NCBI GenBank assembly: GCA_017452215.1
Contig: JAFTMU010000142.1
Span: 1 to 7,756 of the forward strand
Length of the DNA: 7,756 nt
DNA from: Clostridia bacterium
Lineage (GTDB): Bacteria; Bacillota; Clostridia; Oscillospirales; CAG-272
Reading direction: 5' to 3'
A model generated the notes under the pieces. That model was not told the DNA's origin and made no database searches. It saw only the letters and a list, made by a program, of their open reading frames with translations. The position numbers and the translations under genes are program-made. Every line of letters begins with the position of its first letter. Positions within the stretch are counted from its first letter, which is position 1. Below are positions 1 through 6,062 of this stretch, one piece after another.

Positions 1-15
1 CACCATATTTAATTG

Positions 16-92
<77 letters not shown>

Positions 93-99
93 ATCACAA

Positions 100-123
100 G
101 AATGCTCCCTTTTGGGAGCATTC
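100..123 (-). other. Perfect hairpin in the tRNA-Gly/tRNA-Arg spacer
   Basis: A 10-bp perfect inverted repeat, GAATGCTCCC (100-109) and GGGAGCATTC (114-123), flanks a 4-nt loop. It fills most of the 36-nt spacer between the two minus-strand tRNA genes. No U-run follows it on the transcribed strand (next bases are CTTGTGAT), so it does not look like an intrinsic terminator. It is more likely a structured spacer that separates the tRNAs or guides 3' and 5' processing; that role is inference. Confidence 0.7.
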
Positions 124-128
124 CTGTA

Positions 129-202
<74 letters not shown>

Positions 203-231
203 ATTGCAATGCTCATCACAAGTACTTGACT

Positions 232-260
232 ATTATATCACACCCTTTCTTTTTTGTCAA
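232..260 (-). promoter_or_regulatory. Extended -10 sigma-A promoter for tRNA-Gly/tRNA-Arg
   Basis: On the minus strand there is a perfect -35 TTGACA (255-260), a 17-bp spacer and a perfect -10 TATAAT (232-237) preceded by TGA, an extended -10 signature. The expected start near 225 leaves a leader of about 20 nt before mature tRNA-Gly. Consensus promoters of this strength are typical of stable RNA genes. Confidence 0.9.
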
Positions 261-329
261 TAGCATTTTAAAAAAATCTTTGGAAAATATTTTTGCATCC
301 GTTTTATTCTTGTTTCCCACATCTGTTTA

Positions 330-357
330 TTGTCTGTTCATATTTATCCGCTATAAT
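330..357 (+). promoter_or_regulatory. Sigma-A-type promoter of the membrane-anchored gene
   Basis: TTGTCT (330-335, 4 of 6 matches to the -35 consensus), a 16-bp spacer and a perfect TATAAT (352-357) lie 34 bp before the start codon at 392. It is divergent from the tRNA promoter, and the AT-rich stretch between them (261-329) has no other obvious gene or structure. Confidence 0.65.
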
Positions 358-391
358 ATGAGTACAAACTAAAAAAAGAAAGGATATTGCC

Positions 392-1405
392 ATGCGTATT
401 GCAAAACGAATCTTAAAAATCGTTCTCATCGTCCTCGCTGCCCTTCTCGCCTTGGTGCTTTTGATTTGGGGCGGACTTCACCTCGCAAAGCTATTCCTCT
501 ACCCCGATTATTACGGCGGAGCAGCCGTTGTCTCCCCCTTACCTAACATCCACGGCGGTTTCGTTCCCCAAGGCTTGGGATATGACGCCGAAACCGATAC
601 CTATCTCCATTCGGGCTACAACGGCAAGCAAACCGAATTATACCTGGTCAATGGAAGCAACACCAAGCTGATCCTCCCCGTTTATTTGGGCGAGACCGAG
701 CCCGCCAAGGGTCACGGCGGCGGCATTGCCGTAGCAGGCGATTACGTCTACGTTGCCGATAACGCCGACGAGGGCGACGGTCGCTTCGGTGCCGTCCACG
801 TGTTCCGCTTCTCCGATCTGCAAAACGCCGAGTACGGCGCCAAGGTCAAGGCGATCGATATGATCCCGGTGGACAGCTCCGCTTCCTTCTGCTTTGCCGA
901 CGCCTCTTATCTGTACGTAGGCGAATTCTACCGTGCAGGCCCCTATGAAACCGATCCCTCTCACCACTTCACCACTCCTGCGGGAGATGAAAATAAAGCG
1001 ATCTTGACCGCACTCCCCTTGAAAGCGGACGGATCCGTTGCCGACCGCACCCCTGCCTTTGCCGCATCGATCCCCGATCAGGTACAGGGCTTTGCCATTC
1101 ACGAAAACGGCACGGTCATGGTTTCCCGCTCCTGGGGACTGAACCCCTCCTATCTCGATATTTACAGCGGCTGGGCAGATACCAAGGGCACCGTCACCCT
1201 CTCGGACAAGGAGATCCCCCTCTACTATCTGGATTCAAGCACCATGGAAAAATCCATTGCCATGCCCGCATTCAGCGAGGGCTTGGCGATTCTCGGTGAC
1301 GGACGTGTTGCCGTCAGCTTTGAATCCGCCTGCAACAAATACATTATCGGAAAGTTCTTCTTCGCCACCAACGTGGTCGCCTTCGAGGTTCCCGATTATC
1401 AATAA
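392..1405 (+). CDS. Membrane-anchored protein of unknown function, beta-propeller-like repeats
   Basis: A 337-residue protein that I do not recognise as a named family. Residues 1-9 are basic and residues 10-27 form one hydrophobic helix without a clear signal-peptidase site, so it is probably an N-terminal anchor with the rest outside the cell. The remainder shows about five diverged repeats with a hydrophobic-strand/turn/strand pattern: near 60-75 (QGLGYDAETDTYLHSG), 110-123 (GGIAVAGDYVYVAD), 166-179, 232-247 (QGFAIHENGTVMVSRS) and 296-311 (EGLAILGDGRVAVSFE). This resembles blades of a small beta-propeller, as in SMP-30/strictosidine-synthase or YncE-like folds; the fold is inference and no catalytic residues are evident. 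The ATG is supported by AAAGGA eight bases upstream and by the promoter at 330-357. It is monocistronic, ending at the terminator at 1428-1471. It is coding with high confidence; its function is unknown. Confidence 0.9.
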   Translation: MRIAKRILKIVLIVLAALLALVLLIWGGLHLAKLFLYPDYYGGAAVVSPLPNIHGGFVPQGLGYDAETDTYLHSGYNGKQTELYLVNGSNTKLILPVYLGETEPAKGHGGGIAVAGDYVYVADNADEGDGRFGAVHVFRFSDLQNAEYGAKVKAIDMIPVDSSASFCFADASYLYVGEFYRAGPYETDPSHHFTTPAGDENKAILTALPLKADGSVADRTPAFAASIPDQVQGFAIHENGTVMVSRSWGLNPSYLDIYSGWADTKGTVTLSDKEIPLYYLDSSTMEKSIAMPAFSEGLAILGDGRVAVSFESACNKYIIGKFFFATNVVAFEVPDYQ

Positions 1406-1427
1406 TTTCAGTGTTCAAATAAATCAC

Positions 1428-1471
1428 CGCCCGACGGCAGGATCTTCCACCGTCGGGCGTTCTTCTTTATT
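1428..1471 (+). terminator. Intrinsic terminator, probably bidirectional
   Basis: A 10-bp perfect stem CGCCCGACGG (1428-1437) / CCGTCGGGCG (1450-1459) with a 12-nt loop is followed by the T-rich TTCTTCTTTATT (1460-1471). It lies 22 nt after the plus-strand stop codon. The same hairpin begins 7 nt after the convergent minus-strand stop (1467-1469), and on that strand it is followed by the weaker T-rich GTGATTTATTT. It probably ends both converging transcripts, more efficiently the plus-strand one. Confidence 0.85.
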
Positions 1472-2342
1472 CAAATATCATGGAAAACGCAACAGTCTTG
1501 GAGCCCTTGGGCTCAATGCGGAACATATCCGGCTTCGTAGCCAGATCCACCATCACGCCCTCATGTCCGGGCAGCCCACACCAAGGCTCAATGCAAACGT
1601 AGGGGGCCTCGACCTTGGGCTTGTGCCAAACGCCGAGATAAGGCATACCGCCGTCAAATTTGACGGTCACGCTTCTCTTTGCCTTGTCGGAGCGCAGAGT
1701 TACCGAGGTATCGGTACGACAGAGGAAGATGGCGTCATGATCAAACAGATCGTGTCGCAAGCGAAGCCGCTTTCCGTCCTCCAAATAGAAGGCGGTTTTT
1801 CCTGTCAAAAGACAATTCTCCGACATCACAAAGACGTCGGGGCTGCAAGGATTGGCAAACTCCAGATAATAATCCGTAAACTCTCCTTCTCCCGCCAATG
1901 GGACGTTAAAGCCGGGGTGGCCTCCCAAGGTCATGGGAAGCACCTTGTCGGCGCTGGGGTTCACCATGTCAAAACGGTTGATCAGCGTGTTGCCCTCCAA
2001 AATATACCACACCTTCAATACGAAATCAAAGGGGTAGATCTTTTTGGTCTCCTCGCTTTCTCGCAAGGTAAGGCAGATCGAGGTATCGGTCTGCTCCTCC
2101 ACCGCAAACGTGCTGGGACGAATGAACCCGTGACAGGGAGTCTCGTACACCTTTCCGTCATAGGTGTATTTTCCCTCATAAAATCTTCCGCAAAAGGGGA
2201 AGCAAAGGGGCGCCTTGAATTTCCAGACGTCGGGATCTCCGATCCAGATGTATTCGCAGCCGTTGCCCACGACGGAGTGCAATTCAGCCCCCAGATCGGA
2301 CACAACCACAGTCAACTGCTGGTTTTTTAAAGTATAAAGCAT
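1467..2342 (-). CDS. LacX-type aldose 1-epimerase family protein
   Basis: A 291-residue protein with the galactose-mutarotase fold signature of the LacX-like branch. Motifs in order are FPFCGRF (48-54), PCHGFIRPSTF (69-79), LGGHPGFN (139-146) and IEPWCGLPG (251-259). His71 and His142 match the substrate-binding and acid histidines and Glu252 the catalytic base of aldose 1-epimerases, which interconvert alpha and beta anomers of hexoses. No signal peptide or membrane helix is seen, so it is cytoplasmic. The ATG at 2342 is chosen because GAGGAG (2348-2353) lies 5 nt upstream and homology begins at once. A longer in-frame extension to 2447 would run into rnfB and lacks such support. It starts 16 nt after the rnfB stop and is the last gene of the rnf transcript. 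The physiological substrate is unknown; LacX-like proteins are often annotated as epimerases without testing. Confidence 0.93.
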   Translation of the reverse strand: MLYTLKNQQLTVVVSDLGAELHSVVGNGCEYIWIGDPDVWKFKAPLCFPFCGRFYEGKYTYDGKVYETPCHGFIRPSTFAVEEQTDTSICLTLRESEETKKIYPFDFVLKVWYILEGNTLINRFDMVNPSADKVLPMTLGGHPGFNVPLAGEGEFTDYYLEFANPCSPDVFVMSENCLLTGKTAFYLEDGKRLRLRHDLFDHDAIFLCRTDTSVTLRSDKAKRSVTVKFDGGMPYLGVWHKPKVEAPYVCIEPWCGLPGHEGVMVDLATKPDMFRIEPKGSKTVAFSMIFE

Positions 2343-2347
2343 AATCT

Positions 2348-2353
2348 CTCCTC
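2348..2353 (-). promoter_or_regulatory. Ribosome binding site deciding the epimerase start
   Basis: GAGGAG within AGAGGAGAG on the minus strand, 5 nt before the ATG at 2342, sits in the 16-nt gap after rnfB. It supports the short 291-residue form over a 326-residue form that would overlap rnfB. Confidence 0.8.
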
Positions 2354-2358
2354 TCTTA

Positions 2359-3156
2359 TCAATCACAAAGCTTGATGATCTTTCTGGGACATTTTTCGGC
2401 GCATTTTCCGCAGCCGATGCACTTGCTCTGATCAATGGTGGCAACAAAATCCGTCACCGTAATGGCGCCCACAGGGCAGTTCTTTTCGCAGATCTTACAG
2501 GAAATACACCCCACGTCACATTGCTTGCGGGTGGTGGCTCCGTTCTCTACCGAGCGGCACTCCACACAATACTTACTGGAAACGGGGATCATCGAGATCA
2601 GATGCTTGGGACAGATCACCGAGCAAGCGCCGCAGCCGATGCACTTGGCATCGTCCACCACCGCAAGGCCGTCCACCACGTGAATAGCGTCGTATTTACA
2701 AGCCGCCACGCAGGTGCCAAGCCCCACACAGCCGTTGGGGCACATCTTGTCTCCTCCCCCCAGCTTTTCGGCGGCAATGCAATCCACAGCCCCCTCGTAA
2801 CGGTACTTATAGCGTGCCGTATGACAGTTGCCCGAGCACATCACATGAGCGTGAACGGGAATCGATTCCTCTACCTCTATCCCCATGATCTCGCCAATGC
2901 GGCGGCTTCCCTCTGCGCTACAGGAATTGCAGGCGCTGGGCGTTGCCTCCCCCTTGACGATCGCCTCGGCAAGAGCCGCACAGCCCGAGTATCCGCATCC
3001 GCCGCAATTTGCGCCGGGGAGCGCTTCGGTCACCTGCGGGATCCGCTCGTCAACCTTTACCGCAAACACACGGGAGGCAATGGCAAGAGCCAACCCCAAC
3101 AGGATTCCCATGCCGGCAAAAATTGCCACAGGGATCAATACATCATTAAATTCCAT
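2359..3156 (-). CDS. rnfB: Rnf complex subunit RnfB (ferredoxin-oxidising FeS protein)
   Basis: A 265-residue electron-entry subunit of the ferredoxin:NAD+ oxidoreductase. Residues 8-30 form the N-terminal membrane helix. Residues 47-79 are the Fes domain (PGANCGGCGYSGCAAL, Cys51, 54, 59, 76). A conserved Cys-rich linker (Cys107, 111, 126, 139, 143, 149, 153) follows. Then come ferredoxin-type motifs CIGCGACSVICP (172-183), CDVGCISCKICEKNCP (213-228) and CIGCGKCAEKCP (246-257). It is longer and richer in clusters than the proteobacterial form (about 190 residues), as is usual in Clostridia. The ATG at 3156 has GAGG about 11 nt upstream, and the gap from rnfA is 33 nt. It is the last rnf gene, as expected for the CDGEAB order. 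It is thought to accept electrons from reduced ferredoxin in the cytoplasm and pass them to the RnfA/E membrane cluster. Confidence 0.97.
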   Translation of the reverse strand: MEFNDVLIPVAIFAGMGILLGLALAIASRVFAVKVDERIPQVTEALPGANCGGCGYSGCAALAEAIVKGEATPSACNSCSAEGSRRIGEIMGIEVEESIPVHAHVMCSGNCHTARYKYRYEGAVDCIAAEKLGGGDKMCPNGCVGLGTCVAACKYDAIHVVDGLAVVDDAKCIGCGACSVICPKHLISMIPVSSKYCVECRSVENGATTRKQCDVGCISCKICEKNCPVGAITVTDFVATIDQSKCIGCGKCAEKCPRKIIKLCD

Positions 3157-3189
3157 ATTCGTTTTGACCTCACTGAAAAATGATTGGCA

Positions 3190-3780
3190 TCAACCAAACT
3201 TGATTCCCGAAAAACAGGAAAACGCCATTGCCAGAAGTCCCGCCGTGATCAGGGTCAGGGGAAATCCCTTAAATGCTCTGGGGGGATCGGCATTCTCCAT
3301 GCGGCTGCGAACTCCGGCAAACACTACGATGGCAAGCGTAAAGCCGAGGGACGCCGCAAATCCAAAGCAGACCGCCTCCAAAAGATTGTATCCGTTGTCT
3401 ACGATCAAAAGAGCGGAGCTGAGCACTGCGCAGTTGGTGGTGATCAAGGGCAAATAAATTCCCAAGGCGCTATACAGAGCGGGAATGAATTTCCGCAGGA
3501 ACATCTCAATAAACTGCACCAGCGCCGCAATGATCAGAATAAATGCGATGGTACGCAAATAACCAAGCCCGTTGGGTTCCAGCAGCGTGTGGTATACCGT
3601 CCAGGTCACGGCAGAGGAAACGGTGATGACAAAGGTCACCGCCATGCCCATACCAAGAGCCGTAGCGGGCTTTTCGGAAACTCCCAGGAAGGGACAGATC
3701 CCATAGAATTTCGAGAAGATAAAGTTCTCAACCAGAAGCGCCGTAAACATCAGCAAAAGGATATCGCCGAATTGATTCAT
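3190..3780 (-). CDS. rnfA: Rnf complex membrane subunit RnfA
   Basis: A 196-residue integral membrane protein with about six hydrophobic helices, full length for the RnfA/NqrE family. The N-terminal block runs ALLVENFIFSKFYGICPFLG (14-33), and the central block has LPLITTNCAVL (110-120). Cys29 and Cys117 match the two conserved cysteines that, with two from RnfE, hold an intramembrane [2Fe-2S] cluster in Rnf/Nqr structures. That cluster passes electrons across the membrane during ion translocation. The start overlaps the rnfE stop by 4 nt, with a near-ideal AAGGAGGT at 3790-3797, 9 nt upstream. This implies coupled but efficient translation. The family call is secure; whether the complex pumps Na+ or H+ cannot be read from the sequence. 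Confidence 0.97.
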   Translation of the reverse strand: MNQFGDILLLMFTALLVENFIFSKFYGICPFLGVSEKPATALGMGMAVTFVITVSSAVTWTVYHTLLEPNGLGYLRTIAFILIIAALVQFIEMFLRKFIPALYSALGIYLPLITTNCAVLSSALLIVDNGYNLLEAVCFGFAASLGFTLAIVVFAGVRSRMENADPPRAFKGFPLTLITAGLLAMAFSCFSGIKFG

Positions 3781-4457
3781 ATCTCGCTAACCTCCTTTTC
3801 CTTGACCTGCTTTGCTTCCATGCCGGTTTGTGCGATCTGCTTCAAGCGAGCCCGATCCGCTACGGTGTTGCGGATCTTCTGCACCACTGCGATCACACAA
3901 CCAAGCGTCATAAACGCCCCCGCAGGCAAAACGAAGATCACCATGGGATTTTCACTGTATCCGGGAATCGCCCAACCGAGGATCTTCCCCGAGCCCAACA
4001 ATTCACGCACAAAGGAGATCAGAATCAGGGCAAAGGTAAATCCAAGTCCCATGGAAAGACCGTCGATCATACTTGGCAAGGGCTTGTTCTTGGAGGCAAA
4101 CGCCTCGGCTCTCGCCAAGATAATGCAGTTAACAACGATCAAGGGGATAAACAACCCCAAGGATTGATAAAGCGAATAGAAGTACGCCCGCATCAAAAGC
4201 TCCACTGCAGTCACAAATCCCGAAACAATGACAATGTAAGCGGCAATACGCACCTGTGACGGAATAAATTTACGCAAAATGGAAATAAACAGATTGGAGC
4301 AGATCAATACGACGGTAGCCGCCAAGCCCATACCAATGGCATTGGAGACCGAGGTGGTGGTGGCAAGCGTGGGACACATTCCCAACAGCTGTACCAGAGT
4401 GGGATTGTTTTCCAGCAAGCCGTCCTTGAATTGCTTGAGTATCTTATTCACCGTCAC
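3777..4457 (-). CDS. rnfE: Rnf complex membrane subunit RnfE
   Basis: A 226-residue membrane protein of the RnfE/NqrD family, homologous to RnfA but inserted in the opposite orientation. Conserved blocks are NPTLVQLLGMCPTLATTTSVSNAIGMG (split around Cys28) and GLFIPLIVVNCIILARAEAFA (split around Cys111). Cys28 and Cys111 should complete the four-cysteine site shared with RnfA. Residues 180-226 end in a charged cytoplasmic tail. The start is GTG at 4457, overlapping the last codons and stop of rnfG by 14 nt. A second in-frame GTG at 4451 is also possible; the purine run GAAGGGGGG at 4460-4468 could serve either. The end overlaps rnfA by 4 nt. Translation of G, E and A therefore looks coupled. 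Confidence 0.96.
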   Translation of the reverse strand: MTVNKILKQFKDGLLENNPTLVQLLGMCPTLATTTSVSNAIGMGLAATVVLICSNLFISILRKFIPSQVRIAAYIVIVSGFVTAVELLMRAYFYSLYQSLGLFIPLIVVNCIILARAEAFASKNKPLPSMIDGLSMGLGFTFALILISFVRELLGSGKILGWAIPGYSENPMVIFVLPAGAFMTLGCVIAVVQKIRNTVADRARLKQIAQTGMEAKQVKEKEVSEI

Positions 4458-4998
4458 TGCCCCCCTTCAAAGCTTTATTCAGTGCCAGGGTTGCGGCATT
4501 GACTCCGTCAAGCACACCCTTGGAGCTGACCGTAGAGCCTGCAATTTTATCTATATCCGATCCAAGCGCCAGCTGTCCGCTCTGCTCCCGATACCCTGCC
4601 AGATAATCGGCTTTGTTGACCTTGTCGCCAACACCGGGAGTCTCGGAAAGACTGATGATCTCCACGGAAATGATCCTTTGATCAAGCGTATATCCAACCA
4701 TCAGCTGAATATCTCCGCCAAAGCCCTTTCCCGAAGATTCCACACAGTATCCGATCAGCTGTCCGTTTTCCTGCACCGTATAAACGCCGGAGCCCTCGCT
4801 CATCTCCTGACAAGCGAGCCCCTCCTTGCCAAAGATCCTGCCGATCGCCACGTTCTTGGTGGCTTCAAGATTTTTCTCGTATGTATCCAACGTCAGCGCA
4901 TATACGCAGGAGACCACTCCTGCGATCACAGCGCAGATCAATAACAGCTTCAATCCAATGACGGCGGCTTCCAGAATCTTATTGTTTTCTTTTGTCAT
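4444..4998 (-). CDS. rnfG: Rnf complex FMN-binding subunit RnfG
   Basis: A 184-residue subunit with one N-terminal membrane helix (about 11-35) and an extracytoplasmic FMN-binding domain. Diagnostic blocks are SLSETPGVGDKV (about 116-127) and the flavinylation site DKIAGSTVSS (150-159), where Thr156 would carry FMN attached by ApbE. The usual motif is Dxx(S/T)GAT; here the S/T is Ala and the GA is GS, while Asp and acceptor Thr are kept. The ATG at 4998 is preferred because AAGGCGG lies 7 nt upstream. A GTG at 5016 would add six residues and overlap rnfD by 3 nt but lacks a good ribosome site. It sits between rnfD (14-nt gap) and rnfE (overlapping). Confidence 0.94.
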   Translation of the reverse strand: MTKENNKILEAAVIGLKLLLICAVIAGVVSCVYALTLDTYEKNLEATKNVAIGRIFGKEGLACQEMSEGSGVYTVQENGQLIGYCVESSGKGFGGDIQLMVGYTLDQRIISVEIISLSETPGVGDKVNKADYLAGYREQSGQLALGSDIDKIAGSTVSSKGVLDGVNAATLALNKALKGGSDGE

Positions 4999-5012
4999 TC
5001 CTCTACCGCCTT

Positions 5013-6038
5013 TCACACTTTTTTCTTTTCTCTGCGGCTCTTACCAAAGGTACGAGGCTTCGCCGCCATATCCAAATACCATACCAGGGCGTTCATAATA
5101 AGGATCGCAAAGGAAATGCCCTCCGCATATCCGCCAAAATAGCGGATGAACACCACCAAAAGTCCAATTCCGACGCCATAGATCAGCCGCCCCACACGGG
5201 TCACGGGTGAGGTCACGTAATCCGTCGCCATAAAGATGGCGCCCATCATCAATCCTCCGCTGCAAAGAGATGCAGTCATAAAGGTCAGACGCTGTGCAAG
5301 CGATGCCGTCAAGACGCCGTCAAGCGGCATCGGGAACGCAAAGGTCAACACCGCAACCGTTCCAAGCACCGCCACAGGGATATGCCAACGGATCACCCCT
5401 CTTACCAAAAGGTAAACACCGCCGATCAGCAGCATCAGTGTCGAGATCTCACCGATACAACCGCCCGTCTTTCCAAGGAACAGATCCAAAAGTCCCATGC
5501 CCTCGGGAAGCGCTCCCCCATTGACAGAGGAAAGCGGCGTTGCCGATGCCACCGCATCAAAGGAGCGGTCATAGGCTGCAGGATATTGGGTCATGCCCTC
5601 GGTCCAGGCAAGCATCAAAAAGACTCTTGCCGCCAAAGCAGGATTCATTACGTTCTTGCCGATTCCGCCAAAGAGCTGCTTGACCACGATAATGGCAAAG
5701 GCAGAGCCCACCACAGGGACGTAGAGAGGCACGGCGGGAGAGAGATTCAATCCAAGTAACAGTCCCGTCACCGCCGCCGAGCAATCGGCAATGGTGACCG
5801 TCCGCTTGAGGAGCATCTGCGTCAGCATTTCAAAGAGCACCGAGCAGGCAACCGAGATCAGCACCACCAAAGCGGCACGGAGGCCGAACACGTAAATACC
5901 CCACACCGTCGCAGGAAGCAGAGCGATCAGCACGTCCTTCATCACCGTGGCAGTGGTCATGCCTCTCCTGGCATGAGGAGAGGGCGAAACGGTCAACAGC
6001 TTGGGAGTGACCGCTATATCTTGTTGTTTCGTATCCAT
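5013..6038 (-). CDS. rnfD: Rnf complex membrane FMN subunit RnfD
   Basis: A 341-residue polytopic membrane protein of the RnfD/NqrB family. Landmarks are SPSPHARRG (18-26), the loop GGIGKNVMNPALAARVF (124-140), the flavinylation site DAVASATPL (161-169) and ATDYVTSP (271-278) near the C-terminal helices. The cytoplasmic tail is strongly basic (KSRREKKK). Thr167 is the expected covalent FMN acceptor facing the outside. The serine or threonine three residues before it in the usual Dxx(S/T)xAT pattern is Ala164 here. The ATG at 6038 has AAGGA 9 nt upstream, and the gap from rnfC is 24 nt. It is full length for clostridial RnfD. It mediates transmembrane electron transfer between the RnfC and RnfG sides and probably helps to form the ion path. 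Confidence 0.96.
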   Translation of the reverse strand: MDTKQQDIAVTPKLLTVSPSPHARRGMTTATVMKDVLIALLPATVWGIYVFGLRAALVVLISVACSVLFEMLTQMLLKRTVTIADCSAAVTGLLLGLNLSPAVPLYVPVVGSAFAIIVVKQLFGGIGKNVMNPALAARVFLMLAWTEGMTQYPAAYDRSFDAVASATPLSSVNGGALPEGMGLLDLFLGKTGGCIGEISTLMLLIGGVYLLVRGVIRWHIPVAVLGTVAVLTFAFPMPLDGVLTASLAQRLTFMTASLCSGGLMMGAIFMATDYVTSPVTRVGRLIYGVGIGLLVVFIRYFGGYAEGISFAILIMNALVWYLDMAAKPRTFGKSRREKKKV

Positions 6039-6062
6039 TCAAATAGATCCTTTCTGCCAGTA

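Noticed and set aside
638..1102. A 154-codon minus-strand open frame opposite the propeller-like gene
   Set aside because: There is no ribosome site or promoter, and it is fully inside a well-supported gene with promoter, start and terminator.
1257..2330. A 357-codon plus-strand open frame across the terminator and the epimerase gene
   Set aside because: It crosses a strong terminator and is antisense to an epimerase with intact catalytic motifs.
3184..4167. A 327-codon plus-strand open frame opposite rnfA and rnfE
   Set aside because: It is antisense to two clearly conserved membrane proteins, its translation is rich in Lys, Arg, Gln and Asn without domain pattern, and it is explained by codon bias of the real genes.
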